Position numbers and translations under genes: made by a program. Shown piece by piece: positions 14,674 through 16,825 of a stretch of 16,825 nt of DNA. The stretch is from Candidatus Segatella mututuai (GTDB taxonomy: Bacteria; Bacteroidota; Bacteroidia; Bacteroidales; Bacteroidaceae). The stretch spans positions 1 to 16,825 of the forward strand of contig DJOI01000039.1 in the NCBI GenBank assembly GCA_002439605.1, given 5' to 3'. Position 1 is the stretch's first letter, and each line of letters starts with the position of its first letter. The notes below the pieces were generated by a model. It worked only from the letters and a program-made list of their open reading frames with translations, ran no database searches and was not told the DNA's origin.

Positions 14674-14701
14674 TATATAAGAGTAATTAATAACGATAGA
14701 A

Positions 14702-16081
14702 ATGAAGAATAAGAAACGGTACTTCGGAGTGGTTGTGATGACTGCGAGCTTCATCGCAAGCTATGGACAGCAGGCAGGTTGGGATGTGGTGAAGACCTCT
14801 GCTTGGAGCCTCGACGACTGCATGGCGTACGCCGTGGAACATGCGGTGGACGTGAAGCGAGAGGTTGTCAATACCCGACAGCGCAAGCAAGACTACCAGA
14901 AGGCTATAGCTGATTTCCTGCCATCGGTTTCGGGTGCCGTGCAAGGACAGTATGCTTGGGGACGAAATATCGACCCCGAGACTAATACATATAATAATGT
15001 GACCACCTTTAATAATTACTATCAGCTCTATGCCGAACTGAATGTCTTCGATGGTTTCGCCACCATCAATGCCTTCAAGCAGGCTAAATTGGCGAGAGAC
15101 TATTCTGCCACGGCGATGCAGAAGGTGAGGGATGACAAGGCGATAGATGTGATGCAGAAGTATGTGGATGCCGCTTATGCTGAGGTCAGCATACAGATTG
15201 CCAGCGAAAAACTTGCCGAGAGCAAGCGACTCTTGGGAAAGATGCAACGACTCTACGAATTGGGCGAGAAAGGTCGCCCTGATGTCGTTCAGATGGAATC
15301 GCAAGTGGCAGAGGATGAATACAATCTTACGCATCAGCAGAATGTGGCAAAGCAAAGGTTGCTCGCCTTGAAATCGGCGATGAACTATCCTGTGGAGGAT
15401 GATTTAAAGTTGAATGTGGCAGACAAGGACTATGGAAAATTATCCACAGATGGTGGAAAACATGCTTCGCCAAGTCAACAAACTATTTACCAAGGCTTTA
15501 TGATGGCTTCTCCCGACATCAAGGCTGCCGAATACGAAGTGGAACGAGCACGATATGATTATAAAATCGCAAAAGGTCGATTGCTCCCATCCCTCTCTCT
15601 CGGTGGGGGCATTACGACCACCTACTATAAGAATCTCTCTCAGAAAGGGCAGTACGAAGGTTTTGCCTCCCAGTTTCGCAACAATCGAGGCGAATACCTC
15701 GCACTGACCCTCTCTATACCTATTTATAATAGCGACCGTTGGCACAGTGTGAAGAAGGCTCGCAACGACTGGCAACTCGCCCAGTTGAATCTCGAAGAAA
15801 CCAAGCGAAAGCTTCATGATGACATTGCTCAGGCGGTGATGGATGCCGAGGGTTATGCTGCTGAACTACAGCAGATGCAGAAAAAGGTAACTTCCGATTC
15901 GCTCGCTTACCACATGTCGAGTCGCAAGTTTGAGGAAGGAATGCTTTCCACCTTCGACCTCCACACCGCTGCCCAGACATTGCTCGAAAGTCGTATCAAA
16001 CAACTACAGATGCAAATGCTATTGGTTATCAAACAAAGATTGGTAGCTTATTACCAAGGAGAAAGTTTAATCAAAAAATAA
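14702..16081 (+). CDS. TolC-family outer-membrane efflux channel
   Basis: This 459-residue precursor forms the outer-membrane and periplasmic tunnel of a tripartite exporter. A signal peptide covers about residues 1-22 (FGVVVMTASFIASYG before Gln-Gln). SLDDCMAYAVEH is the usual start of the first outer-membrane-efflux repeat (normally LxxCxxxAlxxN), followed by long helices, GAVQGQYAWGRNID and FDGFATINAFKQAK. A second repeat (about 250-459) includes YEVERARYDYKIAKGRLLPSLSLGGG and STFDLHTAAQTLLESR. There is no lipobox cysteine. It is the first gene behind the sigma-54-type promoter. The membrane-fusion gene follows after 79 bases, and the pump itself should lie beyond the window. Confidence 0.93.
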   Translation: MKNKKRYFGVVVMTASFIASYGQQAGWDVVKTSAWSLDDCMAYAVEHAVDVKREVVNTRQRKQDYQKAIADFLPSVSGAVQGQYAWGRNIDPETNTYNNVTTFNNYYQLYAELNVFDGFATINAFKQAKLARDYSATAMQKVRDDKAIDVMQKYVDAAYAEVSIQIASEKLAESKRLLGKMQRLYELGEKGRPDVVQMESQVAEDEYNLTHQQNVAKQRLLALKSAMNYPVEDDLKLNVADKDYGKLSTDGGKHASPSQQTIYQGFMMASPDIKAAEYEVERARYDYKIAKGRLLPSLSLGGGITTTYYKNLSQKGQYEGFASQFRNNRGEYLALTLSIPIYNSDRWHSVKKARNDWQLAQLNLEETKRKLHDDIAQAVMDAEGYAAELQQMQKKVTSDSLAYHMSSRKFEEGMLSTFDLHTAAQTLLESRIKQLQMQMLLVIKQRLVAYYQGESLIKK

Positions 16082-16124
16082 ATAACACAGAACAAGAAGA
16101 GAGTTCATCCTTATAGCATTTGAA

Positions 16125-16151
16125 TTCTTCACTCTTCGTTCTTCACTCTTC
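16125..16151 (+). repeat. 13-base tandem repeat between TolC and HlyD genes
   Basis: TTCTTCACTCTTC occurs at 16125-16137 and 16139-16151 (period 14), ten bases before the HlyD start. The pyrimidine-rich stretch replaces a normal ribosome-binding site and may be a simple slippage repeat. Confidence 0.55.
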
Positions 16152-16160
16152 ACTTAAATC

Positions 16161-16825
16161 ATGGACATAAAGATAGAAAAGAAGAAATATCTCGTGCCTC
16201 GCAAGTACTGGGCATGGATAGCGGGAGGCGTGGCGCTCGTTGCCGCTCTCGTTTGGTTGGGATTGAGCAATTTTTCTTCCACCTTGAAGGTGGATAGAAA
16301 AGGATTGAGCATCGGAAAGGTGGAGCGGGCACAGTTCAACGACTATGTTTCGGTGGATGGACAGGTGGTGCCTATCTCCGTGGTGCAGATAAGTTCCGAG
16401 GAGGGTGGCATCGTGATGGAAAAGGTGGTGGATGAAGGAGCCCACGTCAATAAGGGCGATGTCATCGTGAAGCTCAGCAACTCCAACCTCGATCTGGAGA
16501 TTCTCAATGCCGAGAGTGAGCTTGCCGAGAAGCAAGATATGCTTCGCAATACGCAAATCTCGATGGAGCAAGACCGTCTCAACAACAGCAACGAGGAACT
16601 TTCCCTCTCGCAAGATGTCGTCACCAAGCGTCGTACCTATCAGCATCAGGAGGCATTGCACAAGGAGCAGCTCAATGCCCGTGAGGAATATCTCAAGTCA
16701 AAGGAGGATTACGAACTTGCCGTAAAGAAGCATCAGTTGATTGCCAAGCGACTGAAGAAGGATGCTCAACTTCGCCATTCGCAGATGGAGCAGATGGGCG
16801 ACAACCTCGAAGCGATGCAGAAGAA
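16161..16825 (+). CDS. HlyD-family membrane-fusion protein (partial, 3' end outside window)
   Basis: The first 221 residues of a periplasmic adaptor are present and the frame is open to the window edge. A short basic N-terminus leads to one membrane anchor (about 17-36, WAWIAGGVALVAALVWLGL). After it comes a half-motif of a lipoyl/biotinyl domain (about 69-107, with GGIVMEKVVDEGAHVNKGDVI). A long helical hairpin begins near 110 (LNAESELAEKQDMLRN onward). This is the standard HlyD/MacA layout joining an inner-membrane pump to TolC. Absence of a lipid-anchor cysteine, and pairing with a preceding TolC, fits adaptors of ABC (MacB/FtsX-like) exporters in Bacteroidota; that partner is inferred, not seen. 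The start ATG at 16161 is well placed after the TolC stop. Confidence 0.92.
   Translation, partial: MDIKIEKKKYLVPRKYWAWIAGGVALVAALVWLGLSNFSSTLKVDRKGLSIGKVERAQFNDYVSVDGQVVPISVVQISSEEGGIVMEKVVDEGAHVNKGDVIVKLSNSNLDLEILNAESELAEKQDMLRNTQISMEQDRLNNSNEELSLSQDVVTKRRTYQHQEALHKEQLNAREEYLKSKEDYELAVKKHQLIAKRLKKDAQLRHSQMEQMGDNLEAMQK

Larger units (their letters stand above)
14161..14701. other. Divergent intergenic region between GH2 and efflux operons
   Basis: No gene is seen. From left to right it holds a roughly 100-base leader for the GH2 operon, the GH2 promoter (14269-14299), an inverted repeat (14372-14380 with 14406-14414), a direct repeat CTATAGGYAAC (14475 and 14499), twin operator-like palindromes (14565-14600), a third palindrome (14629-14643) and a sigma-54-type promoter (14658-14673). 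Confidence 0.7.

Overview
The window looks like chromosomal DNA from a gut or oral Bacteroidota of the Prevotella/Segatella type. Four promoters match the Bacteroidetes house-keeping pattern (a TTTG or CTTG box about 19-20 bases before TAnnTTTG). The RluA-family protein has the long N-terminal extension typical of this phylum, and secreted GH2 and GH51 glycosidases sit as an operon. The genus is inferred from general appearance; no rRNA or marker gene is present. I saw no tRNA, rRNA, CRISPR array, insertion sequence or integrase.

Layout. Positions 1-511 hold no convincing gene but contain a long palindrome (133-188) and six degenerate 23-base tandem units (228-363). A DMT/EamA permease (512-1396, minus) diverges from a long RluA-type pseudouridine synthase (1546-3180, plus). 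The synthase converges, across a shared hairpin terminator, on an AspT/YidE-type transporter with two RCK_C domains (3316-4974, minus). That transporter diverges from a PfkB-family sugar kinase (5237-6109, plus), which ends in a strong terminator. Next is a three-gene minus-strand operon: ECF sigma factor (8160-8660), single-pass anti-sigma-like protein (7365-8084) and unrecognised secreted protein (6246-7298). After a structured intergenic stretch comes a second minus-strand operon, GH2 beta-galactosidase (10894-14160) followed by GH51 alpha-L-arabinofuranosidase (8900-10843). Both are exported and fit breakdown of arabinose- and galactose-containing plant polysaccharide such as arabinogalactan.

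The right end starts an efflux operon on the plus strand: a TolC-type outer-membrane channel (14702-16081) and a HlyD-type membrane-fusion protein cut by the window edge (16161-16825). The most interesting signal is upstream of it. A near-consensus sigma-54 promoter (14658-14673) is preceded by two 15-base palindromes, GTCTAATNATTRGAC, whose centres are 21 bp (two helical turns) apart and about 100 bases before the predicted start. This has the architecture of an enhancer-binding-protein site and suggests that an unseen sigma-54 activator controls the export system.
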